Source of the DNA: Viola odorata
Taxonomy: Eukaryota; Streptophyta; Magnoliopsida; Malpighiales; Violaceae
Length of the DNA stretch: 64,000 nt
Reading direction: 5' to 3'
Assembly: GCA_963691705.1 (NCBI GenBank)
Contig: OY829542.1
Span: 41,165,105 to 41,229,104 of the forward strand
Shown here one piece after another: positions 32,822 to 42,236 of the stretch. The notes under the pieces were generated by a model. It saw only the letters and a list, made by a program, of their open reading frames with translations. It did no database searches and was not told where the DNA came from. Position 1 is the stretch's first letter. Each line of letters starts with the position of its first letter. The position numbers and the translations under genes were made by a program.

Positions 32822-33115
32822 ATGGAAGTGACTCCGGCCGTCACTACGACCAATCCCGAGGACACAATGGTTCCTGTCCTCACTACTGCTGCCACTGCCG
32901 TGACCAGCAAGGGCATGACACCCAATGCTCACCTAGCTCCGCGGATTGCCAAAGACACGGCCATCACGAAGACTCATCACGAGGTGTATGATCCAGGTGT
33001 AGTTACAATTCAAAGTATGGACACGAGCCATATTTTTCAAGTGCATGACCACAAATTGGAGCTGTTTCACGAGGGTTTCCATCCCCCCATGGCGGAGCCC
33101 CCGGATCCAGAATGA
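32822..33115 (+). pseudogene. E2 pol C-terminal remnant
   Basis: An open frame of 97 codons ends in MDTSHIFQVHDHKLELFHEG, which resembles the F-V-N-G-H-R-L-K-P-F pattern at the very C-terminus of Athila integrase. The N-terminal part is low-complexity Thr/Ala. It marks the right border of the internal deletion. Confidence 0.5.
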
Positions 33116-33116
33116 T

Positions 33117-34676
33117 TTGAGCAGCCTGCGTCTTGCCCTAGACAATAACTAAGGCGCTTCGTGGGAGGCAACCCACGTTTCTTTCCCTTCTCTTCCCTTT
33201 TATTTTTCTACTTTTTGAACTATTTTTTATTTGTGTGTGAGTCCCATTCTCGCATCGAGGACGATGCGCTGCTTCTGTGTGGGGGTGGGACACTTATGTA
33301 TTTTTGTGTGTTTTTCATATTCGCTTGATTGCATGTTTTCTTTTTTCTGCATGACTGCTTGCCCTTGCACTTGCATACTTGCATGACTTTTGATTGGAGT
33401 TTTTGAAAACATTTTTGCCTTGCCAAAATAACACTGCCCCTATTTTTTTGAAAACCCCTTGATTTGAATGAATGGTTTAGGCACTTTGTACAGGAAGCAC
33501 TTACTCACTGCACATATTCACCCACACAACCACACTACTTGTTAGCTCCTATATCCATGTCTTGCCCTAGTCGCTTGCAGTCATTTGTTTACCCATGTGA
33601 GCACTTTGAACTTTCATGCCATAATTTTTTCTGAGTGAATGCATGACTTTGTACTAGTTGGATTTGCATGAGACCCCTGGGTATAGGCACCATTAGATAT
33701 GGGAAAGTGACAAAATGATTAAAAACTTTGCATTCTTCTTTCTTATCTTTTTTTCTTGCTTTTATCTTGCCCTTACCACTGATCTCACCTTCTTTTCATC
33801 ACCCTTCTAACAATTTGCGCCCTTCCTTTCTATTCTTAGCAGGTGAGAGATGTCCTCTGGCAGTGAGCAAGGTGAGGCAAAGAGAAACAACATCTCTAGT
33901 GTGGGGGTATCGAGCTGCGAGACTTAGATGTTGAAAGACAAAGCGGACGCTGATAACAGAAACACAACGTCAAACCGCTAGACCAAGATGCTGAAAGCAG
34001 TAGTATGGCAAGCAACCGTGGAACAAAAAGAAACAGAATCTCAGTGTAATGAACAACCAGACCAAGACGACCAAGTCATTCAATGAGCAATATGGAAATG
34101 AAGAGCTAGACCGAGATACTGAAAGTAATCATACGCTGAAGCCAAGTCATTCGATGAAAAATAGTTGCTACTCCAGTCAGACGGATGAAAACAGTATGTA
34201 CATGCTCCATTTTACTCATAAAATTCAAAAAAAAATTCAAAAAATAAATAAATTTGAGCAAAAGAGGAGTACAAGACTGAAACGGAGTAAAGAATGAAGA
34301 AAACCAGAAGACTGACAGTAATAAGAAGAAGAATACCCTCACTGATGATCCAGCGCTCTTTGCCTTGCCCTCGCTGCTGCCAACAGGAGGCTCTCTCGCC
34401 ACTTTGCTTTTTCCAGCTAAGAAGCTCTCTATCCTTCACTCTCTCCCTCTCTTTGAACCCTCTCTCCTTCTTCCACATTTTCTTGCTCTACCCTTTGCAA
34501 AGTTTTTATGATTGTATGATTACCCACGCATGTGTTCTCCGTACTCGGGTCGCTATTGCAAATCTGGTTTTGTGCATTGTCATTTGCATTATTGAGTGTA
34601 AACACCTTGCCATGATCCTTTTTGAGTTTGAGTGCAAATCCTATTTTCTGTGTAAGGATTGCTTGCGACTAGCTTG
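33117..34676 (+). other. E2 3' non-coding region, left part
   Basis: Contains 'gtgggaggcaacccacg' (33160-33177), common after pol in Athila elements, and two internal copies of the polypurine-like word GTGTGGGGGT (33278-33287, 33899-33908). No protein is recognised; the 137-codon frame at 34294-34707 runs into the A LTR and is not supported. Confidence 0.6.
34672..34676. repeat. Target site duplication of element A (left), GCTTG
   Basis: GCTTG here and at 59629-59633, immediately outside the two A LTRs; exact match. Confidence 0.92.
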
Positions 34677-35255
34677 TGATAAAATTCTGACTGTTGGCGA
34701 AGGGTAGAAGGGGAGAATGACTCCTTGGATTCCACGCTCGCGGTTGTTCTGTGTACCTGTAGGGCACCGGGAGGGGGTCCCGGCGTAAACACTCCGATGC
34801 TTAAGTTAGCATGAGTGGTCAAAGTAGCAGAGCTTTAGCCAGCGATCTTAGGCTTACCTTCTTCCTTGATTATGGGGGTATTTATAGGCGAAAAACGGGG
34901 TGTTTTCTGGGAGGCTCGGCCATAGAGGGCGCTAACGAGCCTGTCAGGGGGTTGACATTCCCGCGAACGGTGTGCTATCGTTGCGTTAGATATATATGGG
35001 GGTAGGCGTTACCTAGGCAAGGTAACGCCTACCTTCCTCAAGGAACGGTGCGCTCAGCCTGGGACGGGATAGCGCCTGGTCATGACAAAGTGACCTCGTA
35101 GGACACCCCCCGGTTGATGTCGACCATCCTAGCGCTGCTCGCTTGATAAAGGGCGATAGCCTCGAGTTTGGCCGTCCGTTAGGTATAACCGCGTTCTGCC
35201 CCTAACGCGGGGTGTAAAGATGAAAATGCCCTGGGCGTTAGGTCTATTGTTATCA
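34677..35255 (-). repeat. Element A 3' LTR
   Basis: 579 bp; plus strand TGATAAAATTCTGACTG...GTTATCA. Paired with 59043-59628 (586 bp). Confidence 0.92.
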
Positions 35256-35276
35256 TAAGCCCAACCGAAAATGAGC
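35256..35276 (-). promoter_or_regulatory. PPT-position motif of element A
   Basis: The minus strand reads CTCATTTTCGGTTGGGCTTA directly before the 3' LTR, where the polypurine tract should lie. The same motif recurs at 35972-35991 (A), 39958-39978 (B, at its LTR) and 41453-41472 (B, internal). Confidence 0.6.
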
Positions 35277-35400
35277 CCGAGTGGTCACCAAGGGCTACCG
35301 TTTCATCTTCAGCCTCGATGTCATTCCTGATGGTCTTTGAGATAATGGGGTGGTTTATTTTCCGAGGAACTCTTTTTCTCAATCAGTTACTTCTTTGAAC

Positions 35401-35410
35401 CTATAAATTA
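35401..35410 (+). promoter_or_regulatory. TATA-like box of X1 (element A)
   Basis: CTATAAATTA, 67 bp before ATG 35468. The B copy has CTATAAATG 68 bp before its ATG. Confidence 0.55.
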
Positions 35411-35467
35411 GATCTTCCACCGCATCAATTTTTCATCTCTTTTCGCACTTCTCTCAGCACCTTTATC

Positions 35468-35914
35468 ATGGACAATCTTACTAAGAACTTCTTGATCTCT
35501 AAATCTCATACTCTGAGGAATCTTAATGATGGTGACGTCAGCTTTTTGGAGAACATGCTGACCAAGGTCTCTGAGGATGTTCTGGAGCTTCAGGGGATGA
35601 TGACTCCTCTGCGGTCCAGGCTGGGTGCGGTTTCTCTGGAGGATTTTAACCCTCTAGAGAATATGTCGAAGTTGGTTGCTGCTATCTCCCGCATCGAGGT
35701 GGTGATTACCACGCTGCGGCAGAGGAAGGACCTACTAGGGTGCTGCTTGAAGGGCATGAGGATTTCTTCCTCTGAGCTGACCTCTGGGACTGATGCCCTG
35801 AGAGATCCCTACCCTGCTGGAGGACGACGATGCTGGGTCTCATGCCTGACTGCTGACCGTCGTCCCTTTGTTTTTATATTTTCTGTGTACGCGCCTAGGT
35901 GCTTAGGCCGCTAA
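35468..35914 (+). CDS. X1, antisense ORF of element A, unknown function, C-terminal frameshift
   Basis: I do not recognise this protein. It begins MDNLTKNFLISKSHTLRNLN and is homologous over its length to the B copy at 40906-41292 (MEDLTRNFLISKALTLKNLT). Shared blocks include SFLENM.TK, DFNP, ISRIEV/ACRIEV and QRKDL..CCLK.MR. It is predicted to be mostly helical, with no signal peptide or membrane segment. A two-base loss near 35806 shifts the frame; without it both copies would end at the equivalent acidic tail (DDDAGS.A), about 128 codons. It is transcribed, if at all, opposite to gag-pol, from its own TATA box, with AATAAA at about 35928 downstream. It sits between two copies of the PPT-like motif. 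Confidence 0.6.
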   Translation: MDNLTKNFLISKSHTLRNLNDGDVSFLENMLTKVSEDVLELQGMMTPLRSRLGAVSLEDFNPLENMSKLVAAISRIEVVITTLRQRKDLLGCCLKGMRISSSELTSGTDALRDPYPAGGRRCWVSCLTADRRPFVFIFSVYAPRCLGR

Positions 35915-35991
35915 GGCCATGAATGAATAAAATGTTTCGCTGCTTGTTGTGCTAGTTGGGAGCGGCTGCTGTAAGCCCAACCGAAAATGAG

Positions 35992-36215
35992 TCTTTCTTG
36001 GGATGTAGTGTTGTAGTGGTCGTATTCTGGAAATTAGCCATAAATGCTTTGCTCAAACGTTCTCTACGCCGCCTTTCCAGTGGTAGGTGGTTGGGCGGTT
36101 TTTTGGTGCCTTTTGATTGGTGCGTTTTTCGAGCAGGCGTGCCTATGCCGGATCGGATTCTGCAATTATGGTTGCTCTTTTTCAGACGCATTAATTGCTT
36201 AATTACAAGAAGAGA
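35992..36215. other. X1-X2 spacer of element A
   Basis: Homologous to the B spacer at 41473-41700 (shared 'ggcggtttttcgg/ctgtg', 'caggcgtg', 'gattctgc.attatg'). In B the spacer is short; in A it is split by the fragment 36216-37223. Confidence 0.55.
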
Positions 36216-37223
36216 TGGATAAACAATGGTATTCAGCTCTAGCAGCCCTGGTTACCAAGAACCCTAAATTACCTAGGTTACTCTACTGATTTGGCCAAAG
36301 AGAATATCATCAAAATGAAAGGCAAGTGCTGAAATGAAATGTTTGCACTTTAAATACTAAAACCTAACAATGGGTAAATACCCTTACACCCTTAGACAAA
36401 GGGGCTTGGCCTTGGCAGCAATGAAGATGGGCTTGGAGGATAGGCTTCGGCCAAACAGAAGGGAGTCTTGGCCTAGACAATAGGTTCGGCCTAGACGGGA
36501 GTCTTGGCCTAGACCGAAGGTTTGCTCTAGACGGAAGACAAGACAAGAGAAACAAGCTGGAGCCTTTAAGCTCATATCATCCCATCCCCCTTTGAAGAGA
36601 TTCGTCCTCGAATTTAAGCTTTGGAGGGTGGGGGTTCCGAAAGTGGAGTGAGAGCCTTTAAGCTCATATCACCCCTCCGCCTTGGAGGAGATTCTACCTC
36701 GAATCTAGAGGCTCAATCCCTTACTCGGTCGAACGGGTCAAGGCATGCTCACAACTTGTGGATACACGTGGAAACCTCAAACTACACCTTTTGGGGAATA
36801 TAGGCCAAGGTGGAGGCCTTTCGCGGGGAAGACAAGTAGGCGCGGATGGGAAACAACCAAGAACAATCAAGGATTGGCCACGACGGGGCAAGGAGGTGAC
36901 TCGGGCCAAGTGCGAACTCCTAGAAGTGGGAGGGACCATGAGGCCACTTGAAGGCACCTCAAATAGAAAGAAGTGTGCGCTGCCCATGTGCCCAAAACCA
37001 AGGAGAAACTGGTCCATAAATCTATGCCTAGGCACCCTCGGAATGATGGAGAAGGCCCTACCCAAGGACTGAAATGTGCACTGCAACGCAAGGCAATGAG
37101 CGGTTGTCTTATGGCAATCTGAAGTAGACTCATCCGAAACTAGTAACTTCTCCTCAAATGGAGTCAACTCAACCTTAACAAGTGATGATGATTCAACGCA
37201 AGACAATGGGCTTGCTCGGTCGA
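36216..37223 (-). mobile_element. Degenerate chromovirus-like fragment inserted between X1 and X2
   Basis: Minus strand: internal DNA, then TTCGAGGACGAATCTCTTC and a purine tract AAAGGGGGATGGGA followed by an LTR starting TGATATGAGCTTAAAGGC (36586) and ending TTATCCA (36216). AGAGA lies on both sides (36211-36215, 37224-37228; the match extends to AAGAGAT). The segment is absent from the homologous B spacer, supporting an insertion. No 5' LTR is seen. The PPT plus LTR-start unit occurs twice (36587-36665), a local tandem duplication. Confidence 0.5.
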
Positions 37224-37258
37224 AGAGATCAGAGTATCTCTGATCTCTTGGCTGCGAC

Positions 37259-37269
37259 TTATTTAAAGG
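37259..37269 (+). promoter_or_regulatory. TATA-like box of X2 (element A)
   Basis: TTATTTAAAGG, 77 bp before ATG 37336; the B copy has ATATTTATGG 79 bp before its ATG. Confidence 0.5.
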
Positions 37270-37335
37270 AGTTTCTTTCCTTTTCCCTGTTCATCTTCTT
37301 CTTCCTATTTCTCTACCCCGATTGTTTGTGAATCA

Positions 37336-37743
37336 ATGGCAGATTCCTATTTTCTTGATATTGCGGCCCGTGACTCCCTACCGACTCCTCCAACTTCACC
37401 GGATTCGGATCATCCTCCTCTGTCGCCCCCACGGAGGCCGCCAGTCCACCGGAAGGGCTGTAAAAGGTTGAGGAAGAAGACCTCTAAGGCGTCTGACACG
37501 TCCTTTGACTCTCCTGCCCCCTTTGCTCGAAAGAGCAACAAGCGATTTTTTCCTCGCGACCGTTCGCCGAAGGAGGTTCTTTCTGCCGGCGTCGGTGTTG
37601 AAACGGCGACATCAGCCATTGAGGAGAAGTCAGGCTCGTCAAGGCTAGACCAGGAGAAGAGAGTGGATGAGCCCTTCCTCCCTACCAATGGGGGGCTACC
37701 GCTCTCAGATGATGATGAAGTTTATTATTATGATATGTACTAG
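37336..37743 (+). CDS. X2, antisense ORF of element A, basic/acidic disordered protein
   Basis: Intact 135-codon frame, not recognised. Conserved with the B copy (41820-42233, 137 codons) in layout: N-terminal MADSY; a Pro/Ser block PTPPTSPDSDHPP; a basic cluster KGCKRLRKKTSK that resembles a nuclear localisation signal; a variable Ser-rich middle; and an acidic, aromatic C-terminus LSDDDEVYYYDMY. Acidic-aromatic tails of this kind occur in transcription activation domains, so a nuclear, expression-related role is possible, but this is inference from composition. Downstream AATAAA at about 37804. A reading frame kept open in both elements, while gag-pol is broken, is notable. Confidence 0.6.
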   Translation: MADSYFLDIAARDSLPTPPTSPDSDHPPLSPPRRPPVHRKGCKRLRKKTSKASDTSFDSPAPFARKSNKRFFPRDRSPKEVLSAGVGVETATSAIEEKSGSSRLDQEKRVDEPFLPTNGGLPLSDDDEVYYYDMY

Positions 37744-38060
37744 CCTGATGAAGATTAGGGCTCAGGCGCTAGGCGCGTTGTAGATGTCGTATGGCTTCTG
37801 ATGAATAAAATGATATCTCCTATTTTCCTTCTTTTGCCGCTGTCTTTTCATCAGCATTTTTATTTTGTTGATAGCTAACGCGAAAGGTTAGCTTTGTCGC
37901 GGCAACCGCTCCATGACCATTTTACTTGGTCAAAATTAACTGCTACTTGGGAAGTTATGGTGAATAACTTAAATCCTTTAATGTAACTCCACGTGGCTGA
38001 TTTTATTTACACGCATCTTGGCTCGATTGACAGTTCAATTAATGCGGTGGCATTTGGCCC
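37744..38060. other. X2-X3 spacer
   Basis: Carries the AATAAA (about 37804) and the X3 upstream region; no further ORF. Confidence 0.5.
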
Positions 38061-38070
38061 TTTAAAAAGG
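38058..38070 (+). promoter_or_regulatory. TATA-like box of X3
   Basis: CCCTTTAAAAAGG upstream of a CT-rich leader; the X3 ATG is at 38285. Confidence 0.45.
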
Positions 38071-38284
38071 GACCATTTTCTCTTTCCAACCCTTTTTGCT
38101 CTTGTTTCGAATTTTCTCTCTTGTCTTCTCTTTATTTCTTCTAGAAGAACTTCTTGCTCGTCCGCCGCCCTCTGCCGGCTCGCCTGTGAATCTTTCCTTT
38201 CAAGGTACCACTTTATCCTTTCAGATCTTCTGTTCACTGGTTTATTATGGTTAGAAGTAGGCCAGTCGGGTTTTTTGGAGACCG

Positions 38285-39425
38285 ATGGATCCAGAGATCG
38301 CACGAACACCCAGTATTTTCACGTGCGAGATAGTTTTAAAGGCCGAATTAGAGGAGCATGGTATTACCTTTCCCCCTGGACATGATCCTTTAATTCCTGG
38401 AGATACCATGCGACTTCACGATCCAGCATGGGGAAACTGTAGGCTAGTTTATTTTAAAATGTTTCTTTATGGATTTCGTTTCCCAGTTCATGATTCAATA
38501 CTAACACTGCTGCGGGAGTATAAGCTTAATCCGTCCCGTTTATGGCGCATAAATTTTAATCAAGAGCTTATAGGCCCTCTCTGGGCGAATCCGGCTGTGC
38601 TGTCCAGAACTAAGGTAGAGCAGGCTAACGTCTTGTTAGATATAAATACATCTTTCCGTATCCGAGAATTCGCTTCGTACAGGCTTCTCAAAGAGTGCAT
38701 TATGGGCGAGTTTGCCTTTTTTCATACTTTTTTCTTGACTTATTCATTATTCTGACGCGTTCCTTTAACAGGAGATGCTGATGGTCAGTCCTCTAGAGGG
38801 GCTAACGCTCCTTTGAACGTGGTGCCGCTCCAGACTATACCGACCTCTCCTCCTACCGAGGGCTCCAACCATCAGGTTGTTCTGCCTAAGAGGGGACGGA
38901 TTAAGACACTCGTTAGGGGAGGGCGAGGGCGCGGAGTCTCTGCTCGAGCTTCCCATTTTATTGATAACTGGCTACCGCTTCGGTGCGGGGGAATAAATTT
39001 AAGTCGGCCTTCAACTAGAATAATTGAGAGCGACAGCAGTGATGACAACGATAGCGAGGATATGGATATCAAACCAGACCTCTACCATGCTACCTAGCTT
39101 CAACGAAAAAAATTAAGGATAGAGATAAACGAGCGGGCTACCGGGGTTTTTTCTGATAATGCCACCGCACTAGCTGCTGCGATGCCTAACCTTTCTTCTG
39201 TGGCAAGCACTTCTCAAACCGTGAAAATTGCTGAAGCCTCGACAATCGTCCTTCCTACCGCTGTTGAAGTCCCTTTAGTGGCAGATTCTCCTTCGCCAGC
39301 TAACGCTCATGATTCTCCGATTTCTCACTGCATTCCGGATGTGGTGGCGACTTCTTCCGCGAGTCCGGCTTCTGAGCTACCGCCCAAGGCTCTTCCGCAA
39401 TTATTTTTTACCTCTATTTCAGACG
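38285..39425 (+). pseudogene. X3 5' part, antisense Transposase_28-like gene, interrupted by element B
   Basis: Exon 1, 38285-38705: MDPEIARTPSIFTCEIVLKA, then LVYFKMFLYGFRFPVHDSIL and REYKLNPSRL, matching VLYAKLFDHGFQLPLDSFMK and NPAQL in X4. This is the N-terminal pattern of plant 'putative gypsy type transposon' proteins (PF04195-like). About 75 codons present in X4 are missing after NPSRL. Intron 38706-38771 has a GC donor (GCGAGT) and AG acceptor. Exon 2, from 38772, encodes a Gly/Arg patch (RGGRGRG), an acidic Asp/Ser stretch (DSSDDNDSEDMD) and a TAG at 39095-39097. It continues in frame to 39425, where B interrupts it, and resumes in frame at 48080 (MSTGDCPLTP). Confidence 0.65.
39421..39425. 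repeat. Target site duplication of element B (left), AGACG
   Basis: AGACG here versus AGACA at 48075-48079: one difference. Reading across the empty site joins the X3 frame without a shift. Confidence 0.8.
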
Positions 39426-39957
39426 TGATAAGATTCGAGTTTCTGCGAGGGCGGGATGAAGATTATGGCTGTCCGGAATCACTGTGGCTACAGTCCAAGG
39501 TACCTGCAAAGTGCTGGAGGGGGGCTCCGGCGTAGACACTCCGATGCTTAAATTAGTATGGCTATGAAATTCTGCAGAGGTTTTAGTAGAGAATTTGCTC
39601 TTGCTCTAGATCTAGAATGGGGTGGTACTTATAGGCAAAAGAGAATGCGTTACCCTAGGGGTGGGCGTTATCGAGGGGAGATAACGCCCAGGATGACGTC
39701 ATTATGGTGACGTCATGACGTGATATCGTTGGCGAGATATCGCTGTCCAGATATTGCCTGCAGGCGCTGTTGGGATATCCTGGGATGGGATAACGCCATG
39801 TGGGCCCCCCCTCCCCGCTGATGTCGACCATCCCAGGATCCTTGGCCTAACGGGGGCGACAAACGGATGTCATTTGTCGGTCCAAGTCCACAGGGATCCA
39901 TCTTTGACTTGAGGTGAGAAGTCGATTATACCCTTGGTGTTTCCTTAATTATTATCA
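39426..39957 (-). repeat. Element B 3' LTR
   Basis: 532 bp; plus strand TGATAAGATTCGAGTTTCTG...ATTATCA. It differs from 47542-48074 by scattered single changes (for example gtgctggag versus agccggag near the start). Confidence 0.93.
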
Positions 39958-40344
39958 TAAGCCCAACTGAAAACGAGCCAGAGTGTTTACCAAGGGCTGC
40001 CTCTCTTGCCCTCTGAAGGATTCGTTATTCCCTTTGCGTCGTGTCAGCTTTGGGAAAGATTACCAGTTTTTTCTGATTCCTTTGTTAATCCCATTGCACC
40101 GGACATCTGATAGCGAAACTGGGAAGAGGGGTCATCCGCTAGCGACAACTTAGGTCTTCCCAGAGGCTCTATCGTTCTGAGGGCGATATGTCCATACTTT
40201 TCCTGCACACTCTCAAACGTGGTGTTGTTATGTTAGCGAAAATACCAAGTAATGACAAGTACTAGTTACCCTGAGGGGTTTTCACCCATTCATGTTGGGG
40301 TATTTTCGGTGTTGCCGCTTCCCTCCAAACTCGTGGGATCGGGC

Positions 40345-40690
40345 CATGCGGTAAGCTGCCCGCAATATCGTCGTGATCTTACGCCACGAGCCGCTTACAG
40401 TTTGAGCGGTCTTACGCCAGAGCTACCGGCAATATTGACGCGGTTTTACACTATAGGCTGCCTTCAAGTTGTAAGGTCTTACGCTCCCTGTCTTTCGCCT
40501 ATCACCTTCCCTTTCCAGGTGCATAAGCCGTTTGTAAACCGACATGGTTTTTCCTCATAAGCTACCTGCGAATTGTGGGGTCTTACGCTAGAGCTACCTG
40601 CAATATCGGCGCAGTTTTACTCTCCTCGGAGCCACCTGCGATATCGCGCGGTTTTTATGCTATGGGCTGCCTATAAATCGCGTGGCGTTA
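40345..40690. repeat. Imperfect tandem repeats, element B 3' region
   Basis: About eight diverged units of about 38-45 bp with a core like CTTACGC.AGAGCTACC.GCAATAT..GCG.GGTTTTA. Such 3'-region tandem repeats are common in Tat elements. No ORF was called here. Confidence 0.6.
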
Positions 40691-40837
40691 TGTTTTCGGG
40701 GACCTCAGTCCATGTTCCGCTTGAGCATTTCGGTCATCTTTTAGAAGCTCCGCATCAGCCTTCCCTCCTATCGCTGTTGGATAATCGGAGCGGCCAGACT
40801 TTCGAGACTCTCAGGCGAACAGCTGTTGCTCTGGATC

Positions 40838-40846
40838 TATAAATGT
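40838..40846 (+). promoter_or_regulatory. TATA-like box of X1 (element B)
   Basis: CTATAAATG, 68 bp before ATG 40906; position conserved with A. Confidence 0.55.
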
Positions 40847-40905
40847 GATCCTTTTCCTAGTGCCAATTCTTCACATTCTCTCTGCTCCTTTTTTGCCATT
40901 TTCTC

Positions 40906-41292
40906 ATGGAAGATCTCACCAGAAATTTCCTAATCTCCAAGGCTCTGACCCTCAAAAATCTTACTGAGGGTGACATCAGTTTCCTAGAGAACATGATGAC
41001 CAAGTCCGGCGAAGATATCCTAGAGCTTCGGGGAATGATAGCCCCCATCCAGGCCAGAATTGGGTCCGCCACCATGGAGGACTTCAATCCCATCGGGAAT
41101 GTCTCCAAGCTGGCCGTCGCCGCTTGCCGCATTGAAGTAGCCATCACCTCGTTGCAGCAGAGGAAGGACCTGCTGAGCTGCTGCTTGAAGAGCATGAGGA
41201 ACACCGCTTCAGAGCAGACTTCGGTGGAGGAGGCTTTAAAGGATGTCCCTACCCTGTTGGCGGATGATGATGATGCCGGGTCCTGGGCCTAA
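40906..41292 (+). CDS. X1, antisense ORF of element B, unknown function
   Basis: Intact 128-codon frame: MEDLTRNFLISKALTLKNLT, then GDISFLENMMTKSGEDILEL, MEDFNPIGNVSKLAVAACRI, LQQRKDLLSCCLKSMRNT and a closing acidic ADDDDAGSWA. It is the full-length counterpart of the A copy at 35468. Many differences between the copies are conservative (Lys/Arg, Ile/Val, Glu/Asp), which suggests past selection on the protein. No known domain; a helical bundle or coiled-coil adaptor is possible. Cys-Cys in the CCLK block is invariant in the two copies. Oriented opposite to gag-pol, upstream of X2. Confidence 0.65.
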   Translation: MEDLTRNFLISKALTLKNLTEGDISFLENMMTKSGEDILELRGMIAPIQARIGSATMEDFNPIGNVSKLAVAACRIEVAITSLQQRKDLLSCCLKSMRNTASEQTSVEEALKDVPTLLADDDDAGSWA

Positions 41293-41740
41293 AGGCTTGC
41301 CGCTGTGGCCTCTTTTTTATTTTCCTTTTGTTATGTATGCGGACGTATATCCAGGTCGCTAGGCCGTAATGAAACTTATTTCCGTTATCGAGCTTGCTAT
41401 TCCTTTTTCTCTTTTTAGGGCGTAAGCCCTTGCTTCAGTTGAGAGTTATAATTAAGCCCAACTGAAAATGAGTCTGCCACTGATCAGAACTTTGCAGCCT
41501 TTATTCTTCTTTTTCTGCCACGTGGCGACAGTTGCTTCGGCGAACCGCTGGGTACTAATCATGCGCCGTCTTTTCAGTATTAACTGATTGGGCGGTTTTT
41601 CTGTGTTTCTTGATTGCGGAGAAATTCCCAACAGGCGTGTTCGAAAGACCTGATTCTGCCATTATGATTGATCTTCTCGAGATGCATTTAATCATGCTCT
41701 TTCCACGCATGGAGAAAATCGAAGAGTCTTGCTACTCCGA

Positions 41741-41750
41741 ATATTTATGG
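41741..41750 (+). promoter_or_regulatory. TATA-like box of X2 (element B)
   Basis: ATATTTATGG, 79 bp before ATG 41820. Confidence 0.4.
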
Positions 41751-41819
41751 GAAGTTCTTCTTCTTTTTCTGTTCATCTTCTTCTTAGTATTTTTCTGCTG
41801 CTACTGATCCTCGTTCTTC

Positions 41820-42233
41820 ATGGCTGATTCATATGATCAGGTTTCCGACGGACGCGAGACTCACCCAACCCCTCCAACCACGCCGGATTCGGACGATCCT
41901 CCTTCGCCATCATACCTGAGAAAGCGATTGCGCCGCCGCAGTGGTCGGGAAAGGCCGAAGAAGAGAGCGAAAATCAGTAGCACCGGCTGGTTTTCGTCAT
42001 TTTCAGCCCCTCCAGTTTGTGAGGCTAAAAAATCATCTCCTCCTTCTGACTGGTTCGAAGAGAAGGTTCCTCCGAACGATACCGTCGTCAAGGCGGCATC
42101 TTCTGATGTAAAAGAGGAATCCAAACTATTACTGTTGAGCGCTGAGCGAAAGGCTGACGAGTTCCCTCCTTTCGCTGATAAGGAACTTCCGTCCTCCGAT
42201 GAAGAGTACTGGTGCTGGCTTGACGATGATTGA
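41820..42233 (+). CDS. X2, antisense ORF of element B, basic/acidic disordered protein
   Basis: Intact 137 codons. MADSYDQVSDGRETHPTPPT, PDSDDPPSPS, then a strongly basic cluster LRKRLRRRSGRERPKKRAK (bipartite nuclear signal-like), a Ser/Pro middle, and the acidic aromatic end SSDEEYWCWLDDD. Same design as the A copy; the middle is poorly alignable, while both ends are kept. The stop at 42231 lies a few bases from the deletion junction with integrase, so the 3' flank is lost. Function unknown. Confidence 0.65.
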   Translation: MADSYDQVSDGRETHPTPPTTPDSDDPPSPSYLRKRLRRRSGRERPKKRAKISSTGWFSSFSAPPVCEAKKSSPPSDWFEEKVPPNDTVVKAASSDVKEESKLLLLSAERKADEFPPFADKELPSSDEEYWCWLDDD

Positions 42234-42236
42234 TTC

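Noticed and set aside
34294..34707. 137-codon plus-strand frame
   Set aside because: Crosses from E2 non-coding DNA into the element A LTR, so it cannot be an ancestral gene.
36721..37206. 161-codon minus-strand frame
   Set aside because: Lies in the degenerate chromovirus-like fragment and matches no retroelement protein in that frame; composition is Pro/Ser-biased.
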